A program made the translations under genes and the position numbers. 64,000 bases of DNA from the NCBI RefSeq assembly GCF_006539945.1, contig NZ_BJNZ01000012.1:1-64000 (forward strand), read 5' to 3'. The notes beneath the pieces were generated by a model. The model searched no databases, had not been told where the DNA came from, and was given only the letters and a program-made list of their open reading frames with translations. Shown piece by piece: positions 1 to 8,123 of this stretch. Position 1 is the first letter of the stretch; every line of letters begins with the position of its first letter. Source of the DNA: Cellulosimicrobium cellulans. Its GTDB lineage: Bacteria; Actinomycetota; Actinomycetes; Actinomycetales; Cellulomonadaceae.

Positions 1-72
1 GGCCGACGGGGACCGTTCGGCGTACGGTCGTCAGGACCGTCGCCGGAACGCTCGGCACGAAAGGAAGAAGCC

Positions 73-516
73 ATGGTGGATCACCCTCGGGCGAGGAAGC
101 TCGCCGACCGCATCAAGGAGATCGTCGCGCAGATGCTCGACACGCGGATCAAGGACCCGCGCCTCGGGTTCGTCACGGTGACGGACGTGCGCGTCACCGG
201 TGACCTGCAGAACGCGTCCGTGTTCTACACCGTGTACGGCACGGACGAGGAGCGGGCCGGCACGGCCGCCGCGCTGGAGAGCGCGAAGGGCCTCATCCGG
301 TCCGAGGTCGGCAAGCAGACGGGGATCCGCCTGACGCCGACGATCGAGTTCCACCTCGACTCCGTCCCCGAGACGGCCGCGCACCTCGACGCCGCGCTCG
401 TCGAGGCGCGCCGTCGTGACGCCGAGCTCGCGGCCCTGCGCGAGGGCAAGGCCTTCGCCGGGGAAGCGGACCCGTACCGCACGGCCGAGGAGGAGGGGGA
501 GTCGGCCGAGCGCTGA
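73..516 (+). CDS. rbfA: 30S ribosome-binding factor A
   Basis: RbfA binds the free 30S subunit and helps the late maturation of 16S rRNA, also aiding cold adaptation. The 147-residue product is a normal length for the family: a type II KH-like fold with the conserved N-terminus ([12 protein letters not shown]), the region [12 protein letters not shown] near residues 32-43, and an R[10 protein letters not shown] strand near the end of the fold, followed by a short acidic actinobacterial tail. The ATG is preceded by AAAGGAAG with good spacing. It is probably the last gene of a nusA-infB-rbfA operon whose upstream part lies left of the window. A strong hairpin follows it, so truB, often the next gene in bacteria, must be transcribed separately here. 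Confidence 0.95.
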   Translation: MVDHPRARKLADRIKEIVAQMLDTRIKDPRLGFVTVTDVRVTGDLQNASVFYTVYGTDEERAGTAAALESAKGLIRSEVGKQTGIRLTPTIEFHLDSVPETAAHLDAALVEARRRDAELAALREGKAFAGEADPYRTAEEEGESAER

Positions 517-535
517 CCTCCGACCCCGCACCGCG

Positions 536-582
536 CCGAGGGCCGGTGGCGACACGCGACGCGTGCCGCCACCGGCCCTCGG
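536..582. terminator. Strong bidirectional hairpin terminator between rbfA and the MFS gene
   Basis: A perfect 16-bp inverted repeat (536-551 with 567-582) encloses a second 5-bp stem with a three-base loop. It lies between two convergent genes, so it can stop transcripts from both sides. There is no clear T-tract, as is common in high-GC actinobacteria. Confidence 0.85.
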
Positions 583-634
583 TCGTTCCCTCGGGCGGAC
601 CGGGAGGCGGAGGGGCGTCGCCCGGCGGGCCCGG

Positions 635-2167
635 TCAGCGGCCCGTGCCCCGGGGGAGGAAGAGCGCGGCCGCGGTGGCGACCGCGAGCACGGCGGCGCC
701 GACGGCGAGGGCCGGTACCAGCCCGGTCGCGAAGGCGGCCGGTGTCAGCGCGCCGCCCGCGGCGAGGAAGACGGCGGTCAGCACCGCGACCCCGAGCGCG
801 ACGCCGATCTCCCGCAGCGTCGCGTTGACGCTGCTCGCCGTCGCGTGGTCGGCGTCCGCGACCCCGGCGAGCACCGCCGTCGCGACGGGCGCGAACGTGA
901 GGCCCATGCCGACGCCGGCGAGCACGAACGCGGGCACGAGCGCGCCGTAGACGGTCGGGTCGGCGTCCACGAGGTACGCCATCCAGCCGAGCGCGACGGT
1001 CTGGAGGGCGAGGCCGGTGACGACGAGGGGGCGCACGCCGACCCGGGACGCGAGCGCACCCGCGAGCGGGGCGACCACCATGGGCGCGGCCGTCCACGGC
1101 AGGGTCCGCACCCCCGCCTCGAGGGGGGAGTAGCCCTGGCCCACCTGGAGGAACTGCGTGAGCAGGAAGACCGCGCCGAACATCCCGACGGCGAACGCGA
1201 GGCTCGCGACGTTGGCCGCGCTGAAGCTCCGCGAGCGGAACAGGCGCAGGGGGACGAGCGGGTGCGCGGTGCGGGCTTCCCGGACGACGAAGAGCACGAG
1301 CAGGGCAGTCGCCACCGCGAGGGTCGCGATCGTGGCCGCTGATCCCCATCCACGCCGCTCGGCGTCGACGATGCCCCACACGGCGAGCAGGACGCCGCCG
1401 CCCGCGAGGAGCAGCCCCGGGACGTCGAACGGCTGCCGACGCCCGAACGACTCGCGCAGCGCCGCGAGGACGAGCGGCACGGCGACGACGGCGACCGGGA
1501 CGTTGAGCCAGAAGATCGCCTGCCAGCTCAGGCCCTCGACGACGGCGCCGCCGACGAGCGGGCCGAGCGCGACGCCGAGGCCGGAGACGCCGCCCCAGAC
1601 CCCGATCGCGAGCGCGCGCCGTGCGACCGGGACGGCGCCGACGAGCAGCGTGAGCGACAGCGGGAAGATCGCCGCGGCACCGGCGCCCTGGACCGCCCGG
1701 GCCGCGACGAGCGCGCCGGGGGTGTCCGCGAGGGCGGCGGCCGCCGACGCGAGCGTGAAGAGCGCGATCCCGCCGACGAACACCCGGCGGCGGCCGAGGC
1801 GGTCGCCGAGCGCGGCCGCGGGCAGCATGAGCGTCGCGAACGCGAGCGTGTAGGCGTTGACGAACCACTGGAGCTGCTCGACGGTCGGCCGGAGCGCCTC
1901 CGAGATCACGGGGAGCGCGCCGGTGACGACGAGGTTGTCGAGCGTGGCCATGAACATGGGCAGCGACGCGGCGACGAGCGCGAGGGCGACGGGGCGCGCG
2001 CGCCGTGCCGTGGGCTCTGGGAAGGGGTGGGGCGCCCGCGGTGTGGGCGGGCGGAGCTCCGGTGCGTCCGCGACGGCCGCGCGCGCGGGGCGCACGTCGT
2101 CGGGCAGGTCGTCGAGCCGGGCGTCGGTCGAGGCGGTGGCCGACGGTTCGGTCGAGGGAAGTGTCAT
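635..2167 (-). CDS. MFS drug/H+ antiporter, DHA2 (14-TM, EmrB/QacA-like) family
   Basis: Predicted proton-driven multidrug or metabolite exporter of the inner membrane. The 510 residues begin with a ~60-residue polar tail, then about 14 hydrophobic segments. Family motifs are visible: ATLDNLVVTGALP in the first membrane helix (about 74-86), a motif A-like GDRLGRR (121-127), and motif C-like GLGVALGPLVGG (about 196-207) followed by a WxxIFWLNVP block typical of DHA2 transporters. The start ATG has GGAGG about 7 nt upstream. It is divergent from a TetR gene and shares an operator with it, so it is very likely the regulator's target. The substrate cannot be read from sequence. Confidence 0.9.
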   Translation of the reverse strand: MTLPSTEPSATASTDARLDDLPDDVRPARAAVADAPELRPPTPRAPHPFPEPTARRARPVALALVAASLPMFMATLDNLVVTGALPVISEALRPTVEQLQWFVNAYTLAFATLMLPAAALGDRLGRRRVFVGGIALFTLASAAAALADTPGALVAARAVQGAGAAAIFPLSLTLLVGAVPVARRALAIGVWGGVSGLGVALGPLVGGAVVEGLSWQAIFWLNVPVAVVAVPLVLAALRESFGRRQPFDVPGLLLAGGGVLLAVWGIVDAERRGWGSAATIATLAVATALLVLFVVREARTAHPLVPLRLFRSRSFSAANVASLAFAVGMFGAVFLLTQFLQVGQGYSPLEAGVRTLPWTAAPMVVAPLAGALASRVGVRPLVVTGLALQTVALGWMAYLVDADPTVYGALVPAFVLAGVGMGLTFAPVATAVLAGVADADHATASSVNATLREIGVALGVAVLTAVFLAAGGALTPAAFATGLVPALAVGAAVLAVATAAALFLPRGTGR

Positions 2168-2201
2168 GGTCGTGCCTCCGAGGAAGGAGTAAGCATTGAT
2201 T

Positions 2202-2229
2202 GATTACTACCTGGGCGACGCTAGTAATC
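2202..2229. promoter_or_regulatory. TetR-type operator between MFS gene and tetR
   Basis: Perfect inverted repeat GATTACTA (2202-2209) / TAGTAATC (2222-2229) with a 12-bp spacer, in the only intergenic space between the divergent exporter and TetR genes. Its right arm overlaps the -10 of the exporter promoter. The symmetry and position are seen; binding by the adjacent TetR is inferred. Confidence 0.75.
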
Positions 2230-2246
2230 GACTGATAACCTGTCAA
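2218..2246 (-). promoter_or_regulatory. Promoter of the MFS gene
   Basis: On the minus strand a consensus TTGACA (2241-2246) is separated by exactly 17 nt from TAGCGT (2218-2223), giving a start near 2211 and a ~43-nt leader carrying the GGAGG ribosome site. The opposite strand carries a GATAAC hexamer (2234-2239) suited as -10 for tetR. Confidence 0.7.
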
Positions 2247-2248
2247 CC

Positions 2249-2839
2249 ATGAGTTCCGACGCACCGGCCCGGCGCATGACGCGCGACGAGCGCCGCGAGC
2301 AGATCCTCGACGCCGCCACCGCGGTGTTCGCGGAGGGCGGCTACGCGGGCACCAGCACCGACCAGGTCGCACGCGCGGCGCACGTGTCCCAGCCCTACGT
2401 CGTGCGGCTCTTCGGGACCAAGGAGGAGCTGTTCCGCGAGGTGTTCGACCGCGTCGCGAGCGAGATCGTCGCGCGGTTCGAGGCCGTCCCGCCCGGCCCG
2501 GACGCCAAGGCCGCGATGGGCGAGGCGTACACGCGCCTCATCGCCGACCCGGACCAGCTCCGCGTCCTCATGCACGGGTTCGTGCTCGGCGCCGACCCGG
2601 TGCTCGGCACCCGGGCGCGCGCGGTGCTGGCACAGGCGTTCGACCTCTACCGCACGCGCGCCGGGGCGAGCGACGAGGAGGCGCGCGACTTCGTGGCGCG
2701 CGGGATGCTGCTCAACACGCTGTTCGCCGTCGAGGCCCCGTCCCACGCCGACGACGACCCGGCGCTCGCGCTGCTCGTCCGGTGCACGGTCGACCCGACG
2801 GACCTCCCCGGCCGCGCGGCGACGGAGGGGAACCGATGA
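2249..2839 (+). CDS. TetR/AcrR family transcriptional regulator
   Basis: A 196-residue TetR-type repressor. The N-terminal DNA-binding domain shows REQILDAATAVFAEGGYAGTSTDQVARAAHVSQPYVVRLFGTKEELF-type features (about residues 15-60: helix 1, then the helix-turn-helix with a TS-x-DQVA recognition region), followed by a less conserved ligand-binding domain. It is divergent from the DHA2 exporter and most likely represses it and itself through the operator at 2202-2229. Its stop codon overlaps the truB start in an ATGA arrangement, so truB is probably co-transcribed and translationally coupled to it, an unusual setting for a housekeeping gene. Confidence 0.9.
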   Translation: MSSDAPARRMTRDERREQILDAATAVFAEGGYAGTSTDQVARAAHVSQPYVVRLFGTKEELFREVFDRVASEIVARFEAVPPGPDAKAAMGEAYTRLIADPDQLRVLMHGFVLGADPVLGTRARAVLAQAFDLYRTRAGASDEEARDFVARGMLLNTLFAVEAPSHADDDPALALLVRCTVDPTDLPGRAATEGNR

Positions 2840-3816
2840 CCGCCGCACGCACCGAGCGTCCGCGCGACCAGGCGCCCCGCCGCCCGACGGCGCCCGACGG
2901 CCTGGTCGTCGTCGACAAGCCGGGCGGCTGGACGAGCCACGACGTCGTGGGTCGCGGACGCCGGCTCGCCGGTACGCGCAAGGTCGGCCACGCCGGCACG
3001 CTCGACCCCATGGCGACGGGCGTGCTCGTGCTCGGCGTCGGCCGGGCGACGAAGCTGCTCACGTACGTCGTCGGCGCGGACAAGGACTACGACGCGACGA
3101 TCCGGCTCGGCGCCGCCACGACGACCGACGACGCCGAGGGCGAGGTCGTCGCGTCCGCGGACGCGTCCGGCGTCGGACGTGCGGACCTCGAGCGCGCGAT
3201 CGCCGACCTCACGGGCGAGATCCTCCAGGTGCCGAGCACGGTGAGCGCGATCAAGGTGGACGGGAAGCGCGCCTACGCCCGTGCCCGCGCGGGCGAGGAC
3301 GTCGCGCTCGCGGCGCGCCCCGTCGTCGTCTCGCGGTTCGAGGTCCTCGACGTGCGCCCGGCGGGGCCGGGGGAGACGCCCGACGGAGCGCCCCCCGCCC
3401 TGGACGTGGACGTCGCCGTGACCGTGTCGTCGGGCACGTACGTGCGCGCGCTCGCGCGCGACCTCGGCGCGGCGCTCGGCGTCGGCGGGCACCTCACGGC
3501 CCTGCGGCGCACGCGCGTCGGCGGGTACGGGCTCGACGTCGCCTCGACGCTCGAGGAGCTCGAGGCGCAGGCCGACCGCGACGGCGTCCTCGCCACGCTG
3601 CCGCTCGCCGACGCGGCGCGCGCGACGTTCCCCGTGCGCGAGCTCACGCCGCAGGAGGCCACGGCGCTGTCGTACGGGCAGTGGATCCCCGGGACCGGGA
3701 CGCCCGGGACCACGGCGGCGATCTCCCCGGCCGGCGAGCTCGTCGCCCTCGTCGAGGACACGCGCCGCGGCGGCGCCGAGCTCGCGAAGCCCGTGCTCGT
3801 CCTGGCGCCCGCCTGA
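2836..3816 (+). CDS. truB: tRNA pseudouridine(55) synthase TruB
   Basis: TruB converts U55 in the T-loop of tRNAs to pseudouridine. The catalytic aspartate is D57 in the signature GHAGTLDPMATGVL; the conserved start of the domain (DGLVVVDKPGGWTSHDVV) lies at residues 21-38, and the product continues to a C-terminal region consistent with the actinobacterial TruB tail, 326 residues in all. The ATG at 2836 was preferred over an earlier in-frame ATG because it begins the conserved protein and overlaps the tetR stop codon by ATGA. In most actinobacteria truB follows rbfA directly; here an exporter/TetR pair lies between them. Confidence 0.95.
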   Translation: MTAARTERPRDQAPRRPTAPDGLVVVDKPGGWTSHDVVGRGRRLAGTRKVGHAGTLDPMATGVLVLGVGRATKLLTYVVGADKDYDATIRLGAATTTDDAEGEVVASADASGVGRADLERAIADLTGEILQVPSTVSAIKVDGKRAYARARAGEDVALAARPVVVSRFEVLDVRPAGPGETPDGAPPALDVDVAVTVSSGTYVRALARDLGAALGVGGHLTALRRTRVGGYGLDVASTLEELEAQADRDGVLATLPLADAARATFPVRELTPQEATALSYGQWIPGTGTPGTTAAISPAGELVALVEDTRRGGAELAKPVLVLAPA

Positions 3817-3923
3817 CGCTCCTCGGTTCGGCGTCGGGGCCGGGGCGTGGCAGTCTTGTCCAGCGGCGCCGACGACTCCCTGCCGGCGCGCCCGACCCAC
3901 CCCCTCACCGGAGGAGTTCTCGC

Positions 3924-4958
3924 GTGCACCTGTGGACGGACCTGAGCCAGGTTCCCCCGGGTTTCGGCCCGTCGGTCGTGACGATCGGCAACTTCGACGG
4001 CGTCCACCGCGGCCACGCCCAGGTGCTCGGCCGGATCGTCGACCTCGCCCGCGCGCGCGACGCGCGCGCGGTCGCCGTGACGTTCCACCCGCACCCGGCG
4101 GTCGTGCACCGCCCCGAGAGCGCACCGGAGCTCATCACGGGCATCGCCGACCGGGTCGAGCTGCTCGCGGAGACCGGCCTGGACGCCGTCCTCCTCGTGG
4201 AGTACACGCTCGAGTTCGCGCGCCAGACGCCGGAGGAGTTCGTGCGCACGTACCTCGTCGACGGGCTCCGCGTCGGGACCGTCGTCGTGGGGCACGACGT
4301 GCGCTTCGGCCGCGACAACGCCGGGACGATCGAGACCATGGTCGAGCTCGGGGCGCGGTTCGGCTTCGAGGTCGTGGCGATCGACGACGTCGGGCAGCAC
4401 CAGGGCGTGCCCGTCACGGACGAGGCCACGCCGGGCGACTCCCAGGTGCGCTGGTCCTCCACGGGCGTGCGGGCGCTGCTCGCGGCGGGCGACGTGCGCG
4501 AGGCGGCCCGCATCCTCGGCCGGTCGCACCGCGTGCGGGGCACGGTCGTGCACGGCGACGCCCGGGGCCGCGAGCTCGGCTTCCCGACGGCGAACCTCGG
4601 CGCCATCAGCGGCATGGTCCCGGCCGACGGCGTGTACGCGGGGTGGCTGGAGCGGCCGCAGCTCGCGGGCGCGGACCCCGAGCACGCCGACGTCCGCCTC
4701 CCGGCCGCGATCTCGATCGGCACCAACCCGACGTTCGACGGCGTCGAGCGCCGCGTCGAGGCCTACGTCCTCGACCGTGCCGACCTCGACCTGTACGACG
4801 AGGACGTCGTCCTGGAGCTGGTCGAGCGCCTGCGCCCGACGCTGCGCTTCGACGGCATCGAGCCGCTCGTCGCGCAGATGCACGACGACGTCGCCCGCGC
4901 CCGCGCGATCCTCGCCGGCGCGGACGGGGAGCCGGTCGCGACGACCACGGGGTCCTGA
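3924..4958 (+). CDS. ribF: Bifunctional riboflavin kinase / FAD synthetase
   Basis: Makes FMN from riboflavin and then FAD. The N-terminal FMN adenylyltransferase half has TIGNFDGVHRGH (about 20-31), a nucleotidyltransferase HxGH-like motif; the C-terminal flavokinase half has GRELGFPTANLG and a GTNPTFDG motif. Length 344 residues is typical. The GTG start is supported by GGAGGAG seven nt upstream. It lies 107 nt after truB, a conserved neighbour order. No FMN riboswitch-like leader was recognised. The next gene begins 2 nt after the stop, so ribF may be co-transcribed with the export genes downstream. Confidence 0.95.
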   Translation: MHLWTDLSQVPPGFGPSVVTIGNFDGVHRGHAQVLGRIVDLARARDARAVAVTFHPHPAVVHRPESAPELITGIADRVELLAETGLDAVLLVEYTLEFARQTPEEFVRTYLVDGLRVGTVVVGHDVRFGRDNAGTIETMVELGARFGFEVVAIDDVGQHQGVPVTDEATPGDSQVRWSSTGVRALLAAGDVREAARILGRSHRVRGTVVHGDARGRELGFPTANLGAISGMVPADGVYAGWLERPQLAGADPEHADVRLPAAISIGTNPTFDGVERRVEAYVLDRADLDLYDEDVVLELVERLRPTLRFDGIEPLVAQMHDDVARARAILAGADGEPVATTTGS

Positions 4959-4960
4959 CC

Positions 4961-5659
4961 GTGGCGGCCCCGGTCCCGGCCCCCGTGCTCGAGGCGCGCG
5001 CGCTGCGCGTCGGCTACGCCGACGTCGCCGTGTGCGCGCCGGTCGACCTCACCGTGCAGCGCGGCGAGCTGGTCGTCGTCATCGGCGCGAACGGCAGCGG
5101 GAAGTCGACGCTCCTGCGCACGGTGCTCGGGCTGCAACCCCCGCTCGGCGGCGCCGTGCGGGCGTTCGGACGGGTCGTCGACGAGCGCGAGCGGGACTTC
5201 CGCGCGCGCGTCGCGGGCGTGCTCGACGACGACGCGTTCTTCCCCGCGCTCACGGTGCGCGAGCACCTCGTCCTCGTCGCGCGCGGGCACGGCGTCGTCG
5301 GGGCGGGGGCGGCCGTGGACGCGCTCCTGGACCGGTTCGGGATCGCGGAGCAGGCGGCGTCGCTGCCGTCGGCGCTCTCGTCGGGCCAGCGGCGCCGCTT
5401 CCTCCTCGCCTCGGGCCTCGTCCGGCCCCGTGAGCTGCTGGTGCTCGACGAGCCCGAGCAGCGACTCGATCCCGGCATGCGCGAGCGGCTCGCGGCGCTG
5501 CTCGTGGACGACGCGCGCAGCGGTGTCGCGGTCGTCCTCGCCACCCACGACCCCGACCTCGTCGCGCGGACCGGCGCGCGCGGCCTCCTGGTCGGCGACG
5601 ACGCGTGCGTCGCGCTCGACCCGGCGGACACCCACGACGCGCTCCTGGCGGTGCGCTGA
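4961..5659 (+). CDS. ABC transporter ATP-binding protein
   Basis: A 232-residue ABC ATPase. Walker A GANGSGKST is at residues 42-50, the signature is the variant LSSGQRRR rather than LSGGQ, and the Walker B region reads LLVLDEPEQRLD, followed by an H-loop ATHDPD. The start GTG sits 2 nt after the ribF stop. It is followed 2 nt later by a multi-span membrane protein that is its obvious partner. Together they look like a two-component exporter; the substrate is unknown. The pair's attachment to ribF hints at, but does not show, a link to flavins. Confidence 0.85.
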   Translation: MAAPVPAPVLEARALRVGYADVAVCAPVDLTVQRGELVVVIGANGSGKSTLLRTVLGLQPPLGGAVRAFGRVVDERERDFRARVAGVLDDDAFFPALTVREHLVLVARGHGVVGAGAAVDALLDRFGIAEQAASLPSALSSGQRRRFLLASGLVRPRELLVLDEPEQRLDPGMRERLAALLVDDARSGVAVVLATHDPDLVARTGARGLLVGDDACVALDPADTHDALLAVR

Positions 5660-5661
5660 CG

Positions 5662-7266
5662 GTGACCGGCCCGCACCCTGACGGACCTCCCGGAGAGACC
5701 CGCCGCGCGAGCCGCGTCGACGGTCCCGACCTCGCGGCGGACGGGCTGCGCACCGACCCCGACGAGCTGCTCACCGGCCGTGAGCTGCGGCGCCTGACGG
5801 CGCGCGCCGCGGCGGCGCGGGCCGACGCCGGGCCGGGGGAGATCGTCGTCGACGTCGCCTACGCCGTCGTCTCCGTCGCGCTCGCGACGGTCTGGGTGGT
5901 GGGCCTCGCCACGATGCTGCGCTCCTCCCTGGACACCGGCACCGCGATCGGCTCCGAGCAGGTGCTCGGTCCGGGCGGGATCCAGGCGCTCGGGACGGCC
6001 GCGCTGCTCGCGTTCCTCACGGGGACGGCCGTGCGCCTGGGCCCGGTGGGCGCGGGCAGCGGGGGAGTCCGCTGGTGGGTACCCACCCCGGCGGACCGGC
6101 GCGGGCTCGTCGCGCCGTCGTTCGTCCGAGCGGTGCTGCTCGGCGGTGTCGTCGGCGCGGTCGGGACCGCCGTCGTCGCGGTCGCCGCAGGGCTCGACGC
6201 AGGCCCGGCGTTGCGGGGCGCGCTCACGGGCGGTGCCCTCGGCCTCCTGCTCGTCTCGGTCGCGGGCCTCGCCCAGCCCTCGCCCCGCGCGGCGGCGGCG
6301 CTCGCCCGCGCGAGCGACGTCGCCGTCGCGGCCGTGCCGGTCGCGGGCCTCGTGCTCGTCGTCGTCGGCCGCTCCGGGCTGCCCGCGCTCGCCGCGCCCC
6401 CGCTCGTCGCGGTCGGCCTCCTCGCGGTCGCCGCGGTGCTCGTGCTGCGCTGGTGGCGCGGGCTGGAGTCGCTCGGCGCGACCGTCCTGCGCGCACAGAG
6501 CTCGGTCGCGGACCAGGTGGGCGGCGCCGTGCTCTCGTTCGACACGCGCGACCTCGGTCGCGCCCTGCGCCGTGCCGGGGCGGCCCGGGTGCGCGTCCGG
6601 CACCCGCGCCGGTTCGCCGCGGTGCGCGGCGCGTTCGGCGCGGTGGTGGCCGCCGACCTCGTCCTCCTCGGGCGCAGCTCGTCCGCCCTCGCGCAGCTCG
6701 TCGGACTCGGCGCGCTGACGGTCGTCGCCCAGCAGGTCCCCGGCCTCGGCTCGGGGTTCGGCCTCTTCGCGGTGCTGGTCGTCGCGGGCCTCGGCGCCGC
6801 CGTGCTCGGCGCCGAGGGAGCGCGTACGGCGGAGATGGCGCCCGTCGTCGACTCCCTCGTGCCGCTCGCCGCGCGCTGGACCCGGCTCGCGCGTGCCGTC
6901 GTCCCCACGCTCACGGCCACCGCGTGCCTCCTCGCGGGGTCGGCGCCTCTGGTGGTCGCGACGGGAGACGCTCGGTGGGTCGCGCTCGGCGCGCTCACGG
7001 CCGTCGTGCAGGGCGCAGCCGCCGTGCGCAGCGCCTACCGCGAGCCGCCGAACTGGGGTGGCCCGCTGCTCGCGACGCCCGCGGGCGGCGTCCCCACGGG
7101 CGCCGCCGCGGTGCTGCGCAAGGGGCCGGACGTCGCGGTCCTCGGCGCCGTCCCCCTGGGCGTGGCGCTCCTCGTCGGTGCTCCCGGCGGGGGTGCGCTC
7201 GTCGCGCAGGCGCTCGCGGCGGTGGTGGCGCTCGCGGTCGCGACCCACGTGCGCGCGGCGCGCTGA
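5662..7266 (+). CDS. Multi-span membrane protein, putative ABC permease (DUF6297-like)
   Basis: A 534-residue protein with a ~65-residue polar, Arg/Asp-rich N-terminus and roughly 10-12 Ala/Val/Leu-rich membrane segments. It resembles in size and setting the actinobacterial DUF6297 membrane proteins found beside a lone ABC ATPase; this family name is from memory and is tentative. GTG start 2 nt after the preceding ATPase, so the two are translationally linked and probably form one transporter. No catalytic motif is visible. It ends 24 nt before a convergent ABC ATPase gene. Confidence 0.72.
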   Translation: MTGPHPDGPPGETRRASRVDGPDLAADGLRTDPDELLTGRELRRLTARAAAARADAGPGEIVVDVAYAVVSVALATVWVVGLATMLRSSLDTGTAIGSEQVLGPGGIQALGTAALLAFLTGTAVRLGPVGAGSGGVRWWVPTPADRRGLVAPSFVRAVLLGGVVGAVGTAVVAVAAGLDAGPALRGALTGGALGLLLVSVAGLAQPSPRAAAALARASDVAVAAVPVAGLVLVVVGRSGLPALAAPPLVAVGLLAVAAVLVLRWWRGLESLGATVLRAQSSVADQVGGAVLSFDTRDLGRALRRAGAARVRVRHPRRFAAVRGAFGAVVAADLVLLGRSSSALAQLVGLGALTVVAQQVPGLGSGFGLFAVLVVAGLGAAVLGAEGARTAEMAPVVDSLVPLAARWTRLARAVVPTLTATACLLAGSAPLVVATGDARWVALGALTAVVQGAAAVRSAYREPPNWGGPLLATPAGGVPTGAAAVLRKGPDVAVLGAVPLGVALLVGAPGGGALVAQALAAVVALAVATHVRAAR

Positions 7267-7290
7267 CCGCGGCCGGCGGCCGGGGAGACG

Positions 7291-8043
7291 TCAGGCGACG
7301 ACCGGCGCCTCGACGACCCGGCCGTCCGCCAGGTGCACGCGCGCGTCGACCGGGTCGAGGGTCGCCTCGTCGTGCGTGACGAGCAGCGTCGCGGCGTCGA
7401 GCTCGCGCGCGAGCCGGACGACGAGCTCCACGACCTGCACGCCGCGCTCGTGGTCGAGCGCCGACGTGGGCTCGTCGACGAGGAGCACCTGCGGGTCGTT
7501 CATGAGCGCCCGCGCGATCGCCACCCGCTGGCGCTGGCCGCCCGAGAGGTGCTCGGGACGGCGGTCCGCGCGGTCCGCGACGCCCACGGCGTCGAGCAGG
7601 GCGAGCGCGTGCGCGCGGCGTGACGCGGCGGGTCTGCCGCGCAGGTGGCTCATGAGCTCGAGCTGCTCGAGCACGGTGAGGGACGCCACGAGCTGCGGCT
7701 GCTGGAAGACGATCCCGATGCGCTCGCGGCGCAGGGCCGCCGCGCGGTCCGCGGCACGCCGCGCCCGGCGGCGGGGCCCGCGTCCGGCCCGCGGCGCACC
7801 GGCGGCGTCGTCCGGCGCGCCGAGCGGCGCGCTGACGACGTCGTCCCCGACCCGCACGACGCCGGACGTGGGCGGCGTGAGGGTCGCGGCGACCGCGAGC
7901 AGGCTGGACTTGCCGGCGCCGGAGGGGCCGAGCAGCGCCGTGGTCGTGCCCGACGGCACGGTGAGCGTGACGTCGTCCACGGCGACGAGGACGCCGTCGC
8001 CGTCGGGGTACGCGAGGCGGATGTGGTCAAGCGTGAGGTCCAC
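7291..8043 (-). CDS. ABC transporter ATP-binding protein, MacB/LolD type
   Basis: A 250-residue ATPase: Walker A GPSGAGKS (39-46), Q-loop FQQP (114-117), signature LSGGQRQR, Walker [12 protein letters not shown] and H-loop VTHDE. These match the LolD/MacB group that drives FtsX-like permeases. Unusual is an Arg/Ala-rich insertion of about 30 residues (74-104) just before the Q-loop, where relatives have only a short loop. The GTG start has AGGAG about 8 nt upstream. It lies 80 nt downstream of its permease gene and is the second gene of the pair. A divergent two-component system probably controls it. Confidence 0.9.
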   Translation of the reverse strand: MDLTLDHIRLAYPDGDGVLVAVDDVTLTVPSGTTTALLGPSGAGKSSLLAVAATLTPPTSGVVRVGDDVVSAPLGAPDDAAGAPRAGRGPRRRARRAADRAAALRRERIGIVFQQPQLVASLTVLEQLELMSHLRGRPAASRRAHALALLDAVGVADRADRRPEHLSGGQRQRVAIARALMNDPQVLLVDEPTSALDHERGVQVVELVVRLARELDAATLLVTHDEATLDPVDARVHLADGRVVEAPVVA

Positions 8044-8123
8044 GGGGTGCTCCTGGGGTCTCGGGACTGGGGGATGTCGGGGGGACGGGTTCGGTGCGGG
8101 CGAGGGCGGCGGCCGGACGCCGG

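Noticed and set aside
1-72. Remnant of an upstream gene at the left edge.
   Set aside because: No convincing reading frame with conserved residues; it looks like the infB-rbfA spacer with a ribosome site.
225-2372. Long Arg-rich open frame antisense to rbfA and out of frame with the MFS gene.
   Set aside because: Composition is that of a shadow frame; no domain, and the MFS frame explains the region.
3817-3923. Possible FMN riboswitch before ribF.
   Set aside because: The 107-nt gap lacks the conserved multi-stem elements of an FMN aptamer and is too short for one with an expression platform.
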